A DNA stretch of 53,481 nucleotides, from positions 1 through 53,481 of the forward strand of contig JAMQPH010000719.1 of the NCBI GenBank assembly GCA_023717605.1, in the 5' to 3' direction. How positions within the stretch are numbered: position 1 is the first letter of the stretch; each line of letters starts with the position of its first letter. This stretch comes from Pyrinomonadaceae bacterium. Its GTDB lineage: Bacteria > Acidobacteriota > Blastocatellia > Pyrinomonadales > Pyrinomonadaceae. The notes under the pieces were generated by a model that saw nothing but the letters and a program-made list of their open reading frames with translations, did no database searches and had not been told where the DNA came from. Below, piece after piece: positions 16,329-24,892 of the stretch. Position numbers and translations under genes: made by a program.

Positions 16329-16665
16329 GATTCTCTCCTTCTATTAATCCCGACTGGGGTGTCTAAGTGTTGTCGCGTATTGGTCACCGGGTGCTCACCG
16401 GGGAGGTTGAGCATTTGTTTCCGAAATGTCGGAGAGGCGACCGGTAATGGCGACGGCTGCCTACACTGGAGAGTGCAACGATTGTGCCGTTTGTCCCGTG
16501 AACACTTTAGGCCAGCTCGTCACGCGGTCAGGCCTATTCACTGGTTGGGCGTTGAAAGGGCAGTTGTGGATTTTGGATTAGGTGAAAAGGAAGTTGCGGT
16601 TAATGGACGTTCGCGGTGAGAACACACACCCGGTGTTCACTGTGATTACATCTTTTCGTACGCCA
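16329..16665. other. Leader region of the first TonB receptor gene
   Basis: No gene is called. A 44-base stretch at 16563-16606 resembles one at 22237-22280 upstream of the second receptor (32 of 44 identical, no gaps), in the same orientation. A plus-strand open frame covers it but has no ribosome site and I do not accept it as a gene. Confidence 0.45.
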
Positions 16666-16778
16666 GTCAGAACCGGGAGCTGTAGCGACCGGCTTGCGGA
16701 ATAAGTAATGCGGCTAACAGCTTGCGCTTTGCACAGGTCCGCCACAGGAACCCGGTCGCTACCGCTCCCGGTTCTGAC
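16666..16778. repeat. 113-bp palindromic element with 27-bp arms
   Basis: The arms at 16666-16692 (beginning GTCAGAACCGGGAG) and 16752-16778 (ending CTCCCGGTTCTGAC) are complementary at 26 of 27 positions and enclose 59 bases. No coding potential. It lies between the receptor leader and the end of the hydrolase gene and resembles a dispersed MITE- or REP-like element. Confidence 0.8.
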
Positions 16779-16805
16779 AAGACCAGGATCACTTATGCAG
16801 TAAGC

Positions 16806-17897
16806 TCATTGCCTCACGTTCGCGTCGCGGAAGGCGGCCTCCACGGCAGCGCCGGCTACGTAGTTTCGAAAGATTAGCTTTCTCACCCGAGAGTTGCCGG
16901 CGAATGCTTGTTCAAATTCGTCGAGATTCACACCTTTCCGCACTTGGTCCAGCGTCTCTCCGCGCGGAACCGCGGCTTCAACTTGTCGTTTGATTGAAGC
17001 AAACAGGCGCACCATTAGTTTCAGGTAGGAATCGTCGCGCAACACCGGACCATGTCCCGGGACGATGATGGATGGTTGGAGAGCCAGCAGCTTTTCGAGT
17101 GTAGCTCCCCATTCTCCGGGATGCGATTGTGGACTTCCGACATAGGGCACAGGCGAGATGACCAGGTCGCCGACAATCACGATGCGCTCCTTTGGCAGGT
17201 GGACCACAAGATCGCCGCTGGTGTGTCCACGTCCTAAATACCGAATCTCGACAGTGCGACTCCCGCTATGCAGCGTAACCCGATCAGTTAGAGTGACCGT
17301 TGGCAAGATTATCTCGACGCCCGGATTCTCTGACATGTAGCGTTCGGCGATCCTGATGTCGCTCTCGTAAGTGGTGCGCTCTTCGTCGTCCATTGGGCCA
17401 CCAAATACGCTCTCCTCCTTTTGCAACCTGCTTTTCAGAGACGCGATAAATCCGGGATAGCCCTGTTCAGACATCGCTTGCTTGCGATTGGTTAGTCCAG
17501 TGGTGGGCAAGTATTCGCGTGTGTTCGCATGGGCAATGAACACGACTCCGGGGAAGGCATCGCGAAAGACCTGATTCCCCATGATGTGGTCGTCGTGCCA
17601 GTGCGTATTGACGACGTACTTCACTGGCTTGGAGGTCAGCTTCCGTAACTCATCTAGAACTTCCCTGCCGGATCCAGGAGTCAGCGTGCTATCGACGACT
17701 ACAACTTCCTCTTCATTGATAATGAAAACGCTATTGCCGTTAACAGTGAGGCCCGGCGGTTCTTTGCGAATGACTGCATAGACACCTTCGCTGATCTTTT
17801 GTACTTCGAAATCAGCCAAACGTTTGGGGATCTGGGACAAACTTGGAGCACTCGTCAGTAGGGTTAGCGAGAGAATGTAAGAATAGGTGCGAAGCAT
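16806..17897 (-). CDS. Secreted metallo-beta-lactamase-fold hydrolase
   Basis: A 363-residue exported protein. A signal peptide occupies about 1-21. The MBL zinc motif THWHDDH is at 98-104 (H99, H101, D103, H104), with later ligands in GRGHTSGD and PGHGPV. This layout matches periplasmic MBL-fold proteins of the SoxH/quinoprotein-relay or class-B-like type rather than RNases. The substrate is not predictable; true beta-lactamase activity is possible but not implied. It lies between two TonB receptor genes on the same strand, with repeat elements on both sides, and might process a substrate that they import. Confidence 0.85.
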   Translation of the reverse strand: MLRTYSYILSLTLLTSAPSLSQIPKRLADFEVQKISEGVYAVIRKEPPGLTVNGNSVFIINEEEVVVVDSTLTPGSGREVLDELRKLTSKPVKYVVNTHWHDDHIMGNQVFRDAFPGVVFIAHANTREYLPTTGLTNRKQAMSEQGYPGFIASLKSRLQKEESVFGGPMDDEERTTYESDIRIAERYMSENPGVEIILPTVTLTDRVTLHSGSRTVEIRYLGRGHTSGDLVVHLPKERIVIVGDLVISPVPYVGSPQSHPGEWGATLEKLLALQPSIIVPGHGPVLRDDSYLKLMVRLFASIKRQVEAAVPRGETLDQVRKGVNLDEFEQAFAGNSRVRKLIFRNYVAGAAVEAAFRDANVRQ

Positions 17898-17956
17898 CTA
17901 AAGAGGACCGATTGTTGCCACTTTGTTGAAACTGGCATTCAACGCTGCCAGCATCG

Positions 17957-18430
17957 CTCAACACAGAACCATTTGCGGTAGCCAGTGGATCCTAGAGTCA
18001 ACCATGTAAGCACCGCTCAACCATAGATCCATTTGCGGTACCCAATGGATGCCAAGTTCAACCAAGCCAGATCCCTCAACCAGAGAACCATTTGCGGATA
18101 GCCAAGGGATTCTGGAGTCAACTATGTCAGCACCACCGGACAACATACGATTTCCCCGGTGATAAGTTGATGCTACATTCATCCGGTTAGCCCTCCGAAC
18201 ATTTACGGTGGACTTCATTCATCGAGCCAAGAACCCAACTGGTCCAAGACGCATGAGCCTAGTCAATTAGGGCGGAGTTCAGCTTTGGGTACATTGGATA
18301 TCACAAATGTGTGGGTTGAGCGGTGCTGGTCCGGTTGAATTTACGTTCCATTGGCTACGGCAAATGGCTCTGTGGTTGATCGGCGCTGGTCGGGGTAAAT
18401 CTTGCTCACCCATTGGCTACCGGTACTGAC
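17957..18430. repeat. Degenerate ~59-bp repeat array: five direct units followed by two inverted units
   Basis: Units begin near 17957, 18016, 18075, 18134 and 18193 with a constant 59-base step. The first three share CCATTTGCGG(A)TA and a following (A)TGGAT; the last two are strongly decayed. Two reverse-complement copies with CCATTGGCTAC occur at about 18348-18425. There are no unique spacers, so this is not a CRISPR array. 59 is not a multiple of three and the frames shift, so it is not protein-coding. It fills the gap between the hydrolase and the 3' end of the second receptor gene and belongs to the same family as 12676-12876. Confidence 0.8.
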
Positions 18431-18506
18431 TACAGAAATTGGGGAGCACCTGGCGGCTGCTCCCCAAATACCGGCTCAGCGATCAAGCCAGTCAATATGA
18501 TCTTCC

Positions 18507-21500
18507 TCAGAAGATAAACTTGGCGCGCAGTTGTACCGTGCGGCCGCTAAAATTACCCGCGCTATAGTTATTAAAGAGCGGGCTGGTTACATCGGGAAAG
18601 GCAAAGGACACTGCCCCGATCCCGAATTGGTTGGTGCCGTTGAAGTCGTTCTGATTCACGAAGAACGGTGAACCAAAATCGCCAATCGTCCTGATCCGTT
18701 GGTTGAAGAAGTTGCCTATCTCAGCCGCTAGTTGGACATTGTAGCGCTCACCACCGAAATAAATGTTCTTCACAAACGCCATGTCCGTGCGGTTCCAGTT
18801 ATTAGTACGCAGCGAGTTGCGGCCGGCGTTGCCCCGGGCACCGAAGCCTGCCTGAATATACTGCGCCGATGGGTTCATAGCGACGTAGGCGACTGTCGAA
18901 GGATCACCCAGTAGGTCCACTCCACTCGTGTCTACGATTCGCTGGCCCAGCGCGTTCACTCCATACACACCGCTACCGGTTCCAGGTATACCGCCGGGAT
19001 TGACGATAGTCCGATCTCCGGCGGTGTCACCATTGCGGTTGCTGTCAATGGTTGACTGCGGCGTCATCAACTGCCCGGATTGGGTTTGAAAGACACCGTT
19101 GATTTGCCAACCGCCCAGCACTCCTTTCAACAATCCGTTCGTGCTCTGGTTGAAGAAGGGAACGTCATAGTTAAATGACGCCGCAAAACGATGGGGCACA
19201 TCGATCGCCGAGAGTGAGCGCTCCTGACTGAGATCAAAGCCATCTTGTGCGCGACGCGGATTAACGGTGCTCGAGAACAACTCATTGGTCGAGTTGTCGA
19301 TAGCTTTGCTGAAGGTGTAAGCCGCCGTTAGCGCCAGTCCTCGCGTCATCCGGCGCGTCAGACTGATCGAGGCTCCATCGTAAACAGAGTTGCCTTCCGG
19401 TTCGAATGAGGTGACGCTTCCGAGGAACCCGAGGCTTCCCAGTCGTGTGGGAAACCGGTGTTGTGTTCCGTCCGGATCTACATGGAGATTCAGACTTCCC
19501 AGCGTCGGCCGGCCCGCCAGTTGGTCCACGGTGGGATTAGTCAGAAAAGTCGGCATGACTAATTGGCTGTTGTCCACCACACCACCGTTGAGACGAACCT
19601 GGACAGGCAAGTGGCGGCCAGCTGTGTGCAGATAGCGCAACTCCAGTACGGTCCCGCGAGCGAGCTCACGCTGGTAAGAGAGTGTTGCCGACATGATGTA
19701 AGGCTCGACTGCGTTATTGATGAATGAAGCGGTCGCAGCACGCGCATCCGCTGGTGTGTTCGGTGGGAATGGAGTCGGAGGAACACCACCACTTTGGAGG
19801 AAGGGCGGGGTGAAACCAAACGCCGAGGCACTGATCTCCTGCTGGAACTGCGGTGGCAGATTTAGGAGATACAGATTCTGGTAGGTCTCATAGTAGTTAA
19901 GACCAAAGGCGGCCCTAATTGAGCTCTGTCCACGCTCGCCGGAAATGATTCGGCCCAGCCTGCTGGTAAACGCCGGCGAGTAGGCCAGCCCCAGTCTCGG
20001 CGAAAAATTGTTCTTGTCCGTCTTGGGAACGTTGAATTCAATTACTCCCGGCACGTTGGCGATTGAGTTCAACTGCTGGAGTGCCGCGTCACGCGGCAGA
20101 CTCAGATACTCATAGCGCAGTCCGAGGTTCAGAGTGAGATTGGGTGACACTTTCCAATCGTCTTGGGCGAAGGCGTAATACTTCTTCTGGTTTCCTGTAA
20201 ACGCCGCCGAACCGACGCCGCGAATGTCGACCACGGTTGGCAGTGAGTCGGTAAGCAACTCGTCCATCGTCGAGTAGTTGTAGTCGCCCCGGCCACGCGG
20301 CAGGAAGAAGCTGGTAAAGATCAGCCATCTCACTTCACCGCCGAACTTGAAGTTATGCCGGCCATGCACGTAGCTAAGGGAATCGTAGAGCTGATACGAG
20401 TTGTTCAAACCGCCCTGGGGCAGGTTCTGGTTTGGACCAAGCCCGAGATTGAGCGGCGCCACGGTGATGTTTGGAAATGTATTGAACGCCGGATCGTTTA
20501 GAGGGTAGTCAGTGATGAAGCGCTTGTAGGACAGACGCACCTCGTTGACTAGTCTGCTATTGATTGTGTTGATCCAACCGGCCGAGAATAATCGCGCGAT
20601 CACATTCTGTTTGTTGTTGAACTTTGGGTTGCCGCTGCCGGGTTGCTCGCTGCCGATCGTGTCCGAGCTGAAACGGTAACGAAACTGGTTCTTGGTGCCC
20701 AGCAGATGATCGATATTGATCTGATACTGGGTTTCAAGCGAACCTCCGGGGGTGACAAGTGAAACCACACCGAACGGGATTCCAGGTGTGCCCAGCACGG
20801 TTTGGGTTTCCGTAGCAGTGGTGGGTAACACCAGGTTGTCTCGTAACAGTCCAACTACAAAAGGACTTGCTCCTGGCAGTCCAGCGATCTGGGTTAGACC
20901 TGTGGCAGTAGGCGCAGTGTAAGAGACCCCGCTCGCCTGTTGGCTTATCGGTTCTCGTTGATAAGCGCCAAAGAAGAAAAGCCTGTTCTTGAGAATCGGC
21001 CCGCCCAGCGCCCCGCCGTAACGTCGATCCGTGAATGCCGGCTTTTCCGTAATCACACCCGATTGGAGATTAAACTCCTCGCTGGTCGTGGTGGCGTTGA
21101 GATGCCGATTCTGCAGGTATCCAAAAGCTGAGCCGTGAAAGCTATTGGTACCGCTCTTGGTGACAGTATTAAACTGGCCTGCCGCACCAGTGCCAAATTC
21201 GGCATTGAAGTTATTGGTCAGGATTGCCACTTCGGAAATGGAATCTTGAATGATGTTTACCTGCTTGCCGGTGAGATCCGGAGAATTGTTATCCACGCCA
21301 TCGACGTTAAAAGCATTGGCATGCGGACGAGTACCACCCACTGAACCACCATCTCCCGCTACGCCGACTCCCTGGGCGACGACATTGGGGGACAGCAAAG
21401 CAAGGGCGCGCACGTCATTGAAGATTGGCAGGTCTTGAACTTGCCGCGTCTCAAAATTTCTTCCAACTTGCGAGGTCTCGGTTTGCACAAGCGTTTCACC

Positions 21501-21869
21501 GCCTGAGGTAACCTCGACGACCCCACTAACTCCCGCCGGTCTCAATATGATATTCACGGAGCTCTCTTGATTGAGCAGCACCTTTACTTTCTCGGTGGCT
21601 TCCTGGAAGCCTGAGGCGGTCGCGGTAACCGTGTATTCACCTCCGAGTGTATTGGGAAAGCTGAAAGCACCATTGCCCGTAGTCTGGGTGGTTAGAGTTT
21701 GGCCCGTGGCCTCGTTTTTTAAGGTAACTGTCGTGCTGGGAACTGCGGCTCCGTTTTGATCGAGCGTTTGTCCAATTACAGATCCGCCGGTTGCCTGGGC
21801 AAATCCTTCAGTCGTAAATGCCAACAGTACTGCCAGGACTGCTATTACTAGTCCCATTTTCTTTTGCAT
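18507..21869 (-). CDS. Second Oar-like TonB-dependent receptor with carboxypeptidase-regulatory domain
   Basis: A 1120-residue outer-membrane receptor of the same architecture as the one at 13026-16328. The signal peptide is at about 1-24 (cut near GFAQATG). A CarboxypepD_reg domain lies at about 28-110 (GGSVIGQTLDQNGAAVPSTT). The plug has AFNVDGVDNNSPD and NNFNAEFGTGAAGQFNTVTKSG, and the long beta-barrel ends VQLRAKFIF. GGAGG stands before the ATG. The two receptors are clearly diverged, so this is an old paralogue or family member, not a recent tandem duplication. The ligand is unknown. Confidence 0.92.
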   Translation of the reverse strand: MQKKMGLVIAVLAVLLAFTTEGFAQATGGSVIGQTLDQNGAAVPSTTVTLKNEATGQTLTTQTTGNGAFSFPNTLGGEYTVTATASGFQEATEKVKVLLNQESSVNIILRPAGVSGVVEVTSGGETLVQTETSQVGRNFETRQVQDLPIFNDVRALALLSPNVVAQGVGVAGDGGSVGGTRPHANAFNVDGVDNNSPDLTGKQVNIIQDSISEVAILTNNFNAEFGTGAAGQFNTVTKSGTNSFHGSAFGYLQNRHLNATTTSEEFNLQSGVITEKPAFTDRRYGGALGGPILKNRLFFFGAYQREPISQQASGVSYTAPTATGLTQIAGLPGASPFVVGLLRDNLVLPTTATETQTVLGTPGIPFGVVSLVTPGGSLETQYQINIDHLLGTKNQFRYRFSSDTIGSEQPGSGNPKFNNKQNVIARLFSAGWINTINSRLVNEVRLSYKRFITDYPLNDPAFNTFPNITVAPLNLGLGPNQNLPQGGLNNSYQLYDSLSYVHGRHNFKFGGEVRWLIFTSFFLPRGRGDYNYSTMDELLTDSLPTVVDIRGVGSAAFTGNQKKYYAFAQDDWKVSPNLTLNLGLRYEYLSLPRDAALQQLNSIANVPGVIEFNVPKTDKNNFSPRLGLAYSPAFTSRLGRIISGERGQSSIRAAFGLNYYETYQNLYLLNLPPQFQQEISASAFGFTPPFLQSGGVPPTPFPPNTPADARAATASFINNAVEPYIMSATLSYQRELARGTVLELRYLHTAGRHLPVQVRLNGGVVDNSQLVMPTFLTNPTVDQLAGRPTLGSLNLHVDPDGTQHRFPTRLGSLGFLGSVTSFEPEGNSVYDGASISLTRRMTRGLALTAAYTFSKAIDNSTNELFSSTVNPRRAQDGFDLSQERSLSAIDVPHRFAASFNYDVPFFNQSTNGLLKGVLGGWQINGVFQTQSGQLMTPQSTIDSNRNGDTAGDRTIVNPGGIPGTGSGVYGVNALGQRIVDTSGVDLLGDPSTVAYVAMNPSAQYIQAGFGARGNAGRNSLRTNNWNRTDMAFVKNIYFGGERYNVQLAAEIGNFFNQRIRTIGDFGSPFFVNQNDFNGTNQFGIGAVSFAFPDVTSPLFNNYSAGNFSGRTVQLRAKFIF

Positions 21870-22348
21870 CGTACATCCTCCAACTTCTTGAAAGAGACCA
21901 TCTTTACTTTCCGCCGCTGAGGCTCATGGTCTGACTCGGATCAGCAGCGCGATTCGAGCTCGAACTCAAACCGACAGCAGCGCGTTGACTGCGAATACAC
22001 CGGTCTAATGTTGCGGGCTTCGAATCTTCGCAGCCTCGAGTTGCATTCACGGTCTCGCCGGAATGTTGGACCACCTGGCCCACGCTCATAGGTTCCGAGA
22101 ATTCGGAACGCGCGTTAGAGAGCTCGAAGCTGACGCCTCTGAGAAGGTGCAATGCTCGTGCCTCTTGGCCCACACGCCATGCAGGCCAACTCATCACTCC
22201 CGTCGGCCAACTCGCCTTGAGGCTACGAAAACTCGCGTTGCGGATTTTGGACTTTGCGAAGAGAGGATTGCTGTTATTGGATTTGGTTTTTTGAAAGGAA
22301 CACTTCCGCGGTAGTGCGCTTACATTTTTTCGTGGCCTGGGAATCGCT
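21870..22348. other. Leader region of the second TonB receptor gene
   Basis: No gene is supported in these 479 bases. Positions 22237-22280 match the leader element of the first receptor (16563-16606) at 32 of 44 bases. The rest shows no recognisable promoter, RNA gene or repeat. Confidence 0.45.
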
Positions 22349-22467
22349 TATCCGCAGATTACGCAGATTACAAAGAAACACTTGGGCTGTAAGAGGACGA
22401 AAGTCAAAAACGCGTAGTGACGGCCAGCGTTCCTTCCAGTCTGTGTAATCTGCGTAATCTGCGGATA
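22349..22467. repeat. Palindromic element with perfect 23-bp arms of TCCGCAGATTACGCAGATTA type
   Basis: The arms at 22349-22371 and 22445-22467 are exact reverse complements, each made of short repeats of (C)GCAGATTA. The 73-base loop has no gene. This type of repeat is widely dispersed in environmental bacterial genomes, a recollection that needs a search to confirm. Confidence 0.85.
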
Positions 22468-22480
22468 GTCTTGGAGGCGC

Positions 22481-22512
22481 AAAAAAATCACCCAGCCGCG
22501 ATGGCTGGGTGA
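22481..22512 (-). terminator. Rho-independent terminator of the Fis-type HTH gene
   Basis: On the minus strand a perfect 10-bp stem (TCACCCAGCC / GGCTGGGTGA) with a five-base loop is followed directly by seven T. It starts 32 bases after the stop codon of the HTH gene. Confidence 0.85.
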
Positions 22513-22543
22513 CTTTCGGCAACAATCCAGGTGGTCGCCGCTC

Positions 22544-22936
22544 TCAGATGTGTTGACGAGTCTCGATATCGCTGGCTTCCACTAGGGGATAACCATTGGC
22601 GAAACCGTTCAGGGCGATGTGGTAGTGTTTAATCTTGGAATTGAGCGTGGTCACTTTTAGGTTCAATAGTCTCGCAGCACGGCCCTGATGCCCGGCCGTT
22701 TGCAAGAGCGCTCGCTTGATAAGGTCAACCTCGAAGCGACTCACTTCCCCGTAGAAGTCGACACCACCTTCCAGACTCAAGGTCCGCACTTCCGTGATGG
22801 CTTGCACCTCGCGGAGCAGGCGGAGGGTCAGTTCCTTGAGAGCGCAGACGTTGCTACGAGTGGCTTCGCCATTCCCGTCACCCTTTGGTACCGCGTTAAC
22901 TAATCGTTCGCTCTCCCAGGTTGATATCGATTTCAT
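22544..22936 (-). CDS. Small Fis-type helix-turn-helix protein
   Basis: A 130-residue protein whose C-terminal half (about 70-112) is a Fis/NtrC-type HTH (VDLIKRALLQTAGHQGRAAR, then LLNLKVTTLNSKIKHYHI). The N-terminal half is short, charged and unrecognised; there is no receiver or AAA+ domain. The start at 22936 is chosen because a very strong ribosome site (AAGGAGGAG) lies just before it; an upstream in-frame ATG at 22984 lacks one. It follows a secreted zinc peptidase gene (57 bases apart with this start) and ends in a clear terminator, so the two likely form an operon. The role as DNA-binding regulator is inferred from the fold. Confidence 0.75.
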   Translation of the reverse strand: MKSISTWESERLVNAVPKGDGNGEATRSNVCALKELTLRLLREVQAITEVRTLSLEGGVDFYGEVSRFEVDLIKRALLQTAGHQGRAARLLNLKVTTLNSKIKHYHIALNGFANGYPLVEASDIETRQHI

Positions 22937-22992
22937 ACTCTCCTCCTTAGTGGTATTTAAACTCTCTGAAAAACTACGACTCATCGCGGGCC

Positions 22993-23745
22993 CTACGGTT
23001 GAGTACGTCCACTCGTAGTGGGGACGGATTGTTGGTCGGGGCCTTTATACTTCCCGAGATCTTTCGTCGTGATAACCTTGCTCAGGCTTTTGAGCTCCCC
23101 TTCACAGACATCTTCGATCTTGTATGAGTTAGCCCGGCTCAGTCCTTCGTCTTTGCCATCATCTGGTAATAGCCAGTGGCCATCGGATCCCTTCATCACA
23201 TGGCCCAACTCGTGAAGGAGTATTAGTACCCGAGCCTCTTGCGTGTTTGGTTCGAACGGACCCACCCTAGGCACAGAAGGCTCCCAGGGCGCAACTCTCT
23301 TGCGGTAGAACGGGCCGTTCGAATTCAGTGACACCTTATCGAAGATCCTGAAGTTCCTTTTGGTCTTGGCATCGTGAACGTTGGTCGTAACTCCTGACAT
23401 GCGCATGGCGATACCCACTGAGAGAGCGTCCTTCCGGATCTTGCTGACGAGTTCGTTGAAGATCTCGACCGAAGTGGGCCCGCCAAAGAAATCACTACAG
23501 GGATTGTCAGAACTGAGAATGCTCACCGTGTCGTAGTACGCAGAACCCAAAACCTTGTCCTGAGATATCAGCGGCGACGGTGCGGATGGGAGTGACACGC
23601 TCGTCCTGGTCTCGACGATTCTGGCGGCGCCGTCTCCAAAATCAGGTCTGCAGTACTCGCTAGGGTCTGTCGGCGCGCTGGCTTTGGTTGTAACTAAGGC
23701 AATGGACATTAACGCTGAACCAAATAGAAATTCGCGTAGCCTCAT
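22993..23745 (-). CDS. Putative secreted zinc metallopeptidase
   Basis: A 250-residue exported protein with a signal peptide at about 1-23. The zincin motif LLHELGHVMKGSDGH gives H178, E179 and H182, with a further candidate ligand H190. Two Cys (C32, C83) could form a disulphide. The rest matches no family that I can name. The start has AGGAGG at good spacing. It is the first gene of a probable two-gene unit with the small HTH protein. It may be a structural relative of eukaryote-like or acidobacterial HExxH proteins; substrate unknown. Confidence 0.65.
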   Translation of the reverse strand: MRLREFLFGSALMSIALVTTKASAPTDPSEYCRPDFGDGAARIVETRTSVSLPSAPSPLISQDKVLGSAYYDTVSILSSDNPCSDFFGGPTSVEIFNELVSKIRKDALSVGIAMRMSGVTTNVHDAKTKRNFRIFDKVSLNSNGPFYRKRVAPWEPSVPRVGPFEPNTQEARVLILLHELGHVMKGSDGHWLLPDDGKDEGLSRANSYKIEDVCEGELKSLSKVITTKDLGKYKGPDQQSVPTTSGRTQP

Positions 23746-23991
23746 GGGAATACCTCCTGACCGAAATTAAGGAGTTGGTCCGGGCCCTACTGTGGCTCGC
23801 TGGGGACCGAGCACTTGAACATGAGCAACGCGAAGATGACTTGGCTGAAAAGTGCGGCTTGATCAAAGCATCTTTTCAATCACCCGGATTAACACGACCA
23901 GTTATACGGGACGTTTTCCAGTAAAGGGCGGGTTTTGTGACGGAAGGGCAGGCGCTTGTGATCAGCGGGCTTGAGGCTGTGATAACTGCGA

Positions 23992-24768
23992 TCAGGGAAG
24001 CTTGCCCAGCGCTTCCTGCAGCTTGTCTCGATAATTCCTGGAGAGGGTGAGCTGGGTACCGTTTTGCAGGATGATGCGATACTCGCCGTGAAACCAGGGC
24101 TGCAGCTCCTGAATGCGATCTATACGGACTATGGATGAGCGGTGGATGCGCAAGAACTTCTTGGGATCGAGCTGGGCTTCCAGACTGCTGATTGTCTCGC
24201 GCAGTAAATGAGATTTCTTGGCGCTGTGGACAGACACATAGTTACCCTCGGCTTCGATCCAGTCGATCTCCGCTGTCTCGAGGAAGTAAATTCGACCGCT
24301 GGCCTTGATTACCAGGCGTTCGAGATACTTGTTACCCGCCTTCATCTCTTCCAGGAGCGCCAGGATTCGCTGATCCGTGCCGCCATCGCGGTCGCGCAGA
24401 ATCTGGGCCCGGGCGCGTTGCCAGGAGATGTCAAAGCGTTCCTGATCGAATGGCTTCAGTAGATAGTCGAGGGCGTGTACTTCAAAGGCGCGCACGGCAT
24501 ACTGGTCGTAAGCAGTGACGAAAATGACTCGGGGGATTTCCTTTCCGAGCGCTTCGAGCATCTCGAAACCACCGAGTTCGGGCATTTGTACGTCCAGGAA
24601 AATCAGATCGGGTGAGTGAGTCCGAATCGCTTCCAGTGCTTCGTGACCGTTACAGGATTCTCCCACGATCGTGACCAGCGGGTCATTCTCGAGCATTTCC
24701 CGCAACATCTCGCGCGCGAGTGACTCGTCATCCACCAATAGCACCCGGATGAGGGGAGACTCCATCAT
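23992..24768 (-). CDS. LytTR-family response regulator
   Basis: About 258 residues. The receiver domain is at about 5-120 (VLLVDDESLAREML, phospho-acceptor in LIFLDVQMPELGG, VTAYDQYAVRAFEVHALDYL, KPF). The LytTR DNA-binding domain is at about 150-255 (DWIEAEGNYVSVHSAKKSHL, FLRIHRSSIVRIDRI). I chose the ATG pair at 24768/24765 because the family starts just before the first receiver strand; the frame is open to a TTG at 24855. It is the partner of the LytS-like kinase upstream. Such pairs often act on one or a few nearby genes. Confidence 0.9.
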   Translation of the reverse strand: MMESPLIRVLLVDDESLAREMLREMLENDPLVTIVGESCNGHEALEAIRTHSPDLIFLDVQMPELGGFEMLEALGKEIPRVIFVTAYDQYAVRAFEVHALDYLLKPFDQERFDISWQRARAQILRDRDGGTDQRILALLEEMKAGNKYLERLVIKASGRIYFLETAEIDWIEAEGNYVSVHSAKKSHLLRETISSLEAQLDPKKFLRIHRSSIVRIDRIQELQPWFHGEYRIILQNGTQLTLSRNYRDKLQEALGKLP

Positions 24769-24892
24769 GGTCTTTCTAGCCTGAACGGTGACAGGGAAGA
24801 GGAGATCGGGGAGACTCCTGTTGCTGTTACACCATGAGCGTGTATTTTCTGGCAAAAACTTTCCGTCTTTTTGGAAGTGCCAGGACTGGAGA

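Noticed and set aside
16359-16619. Plus-strand frame of 86 codons in the receptor leader
   Set aside because: No ribosome site, Cys/Arg-rich composition and no similarity apart from the 44-base element reported separately.
17958-18218. Minus-strand frame of 86 codons with internal similarity (VDSRIHWLPQ / VDSRIPWLSA)
   Set aside because: The similarity reflects the DNA repeat; the 59-base period shifts frame, so no peptide repeat is kept.
17957-18430. Regular 59-bp spacing suggested a CRISPR array
   Set aside because: The whole 59-base unit is repeated and degenerate, there are no unique spacers, orientation changes midway and no cas gene is in the window.
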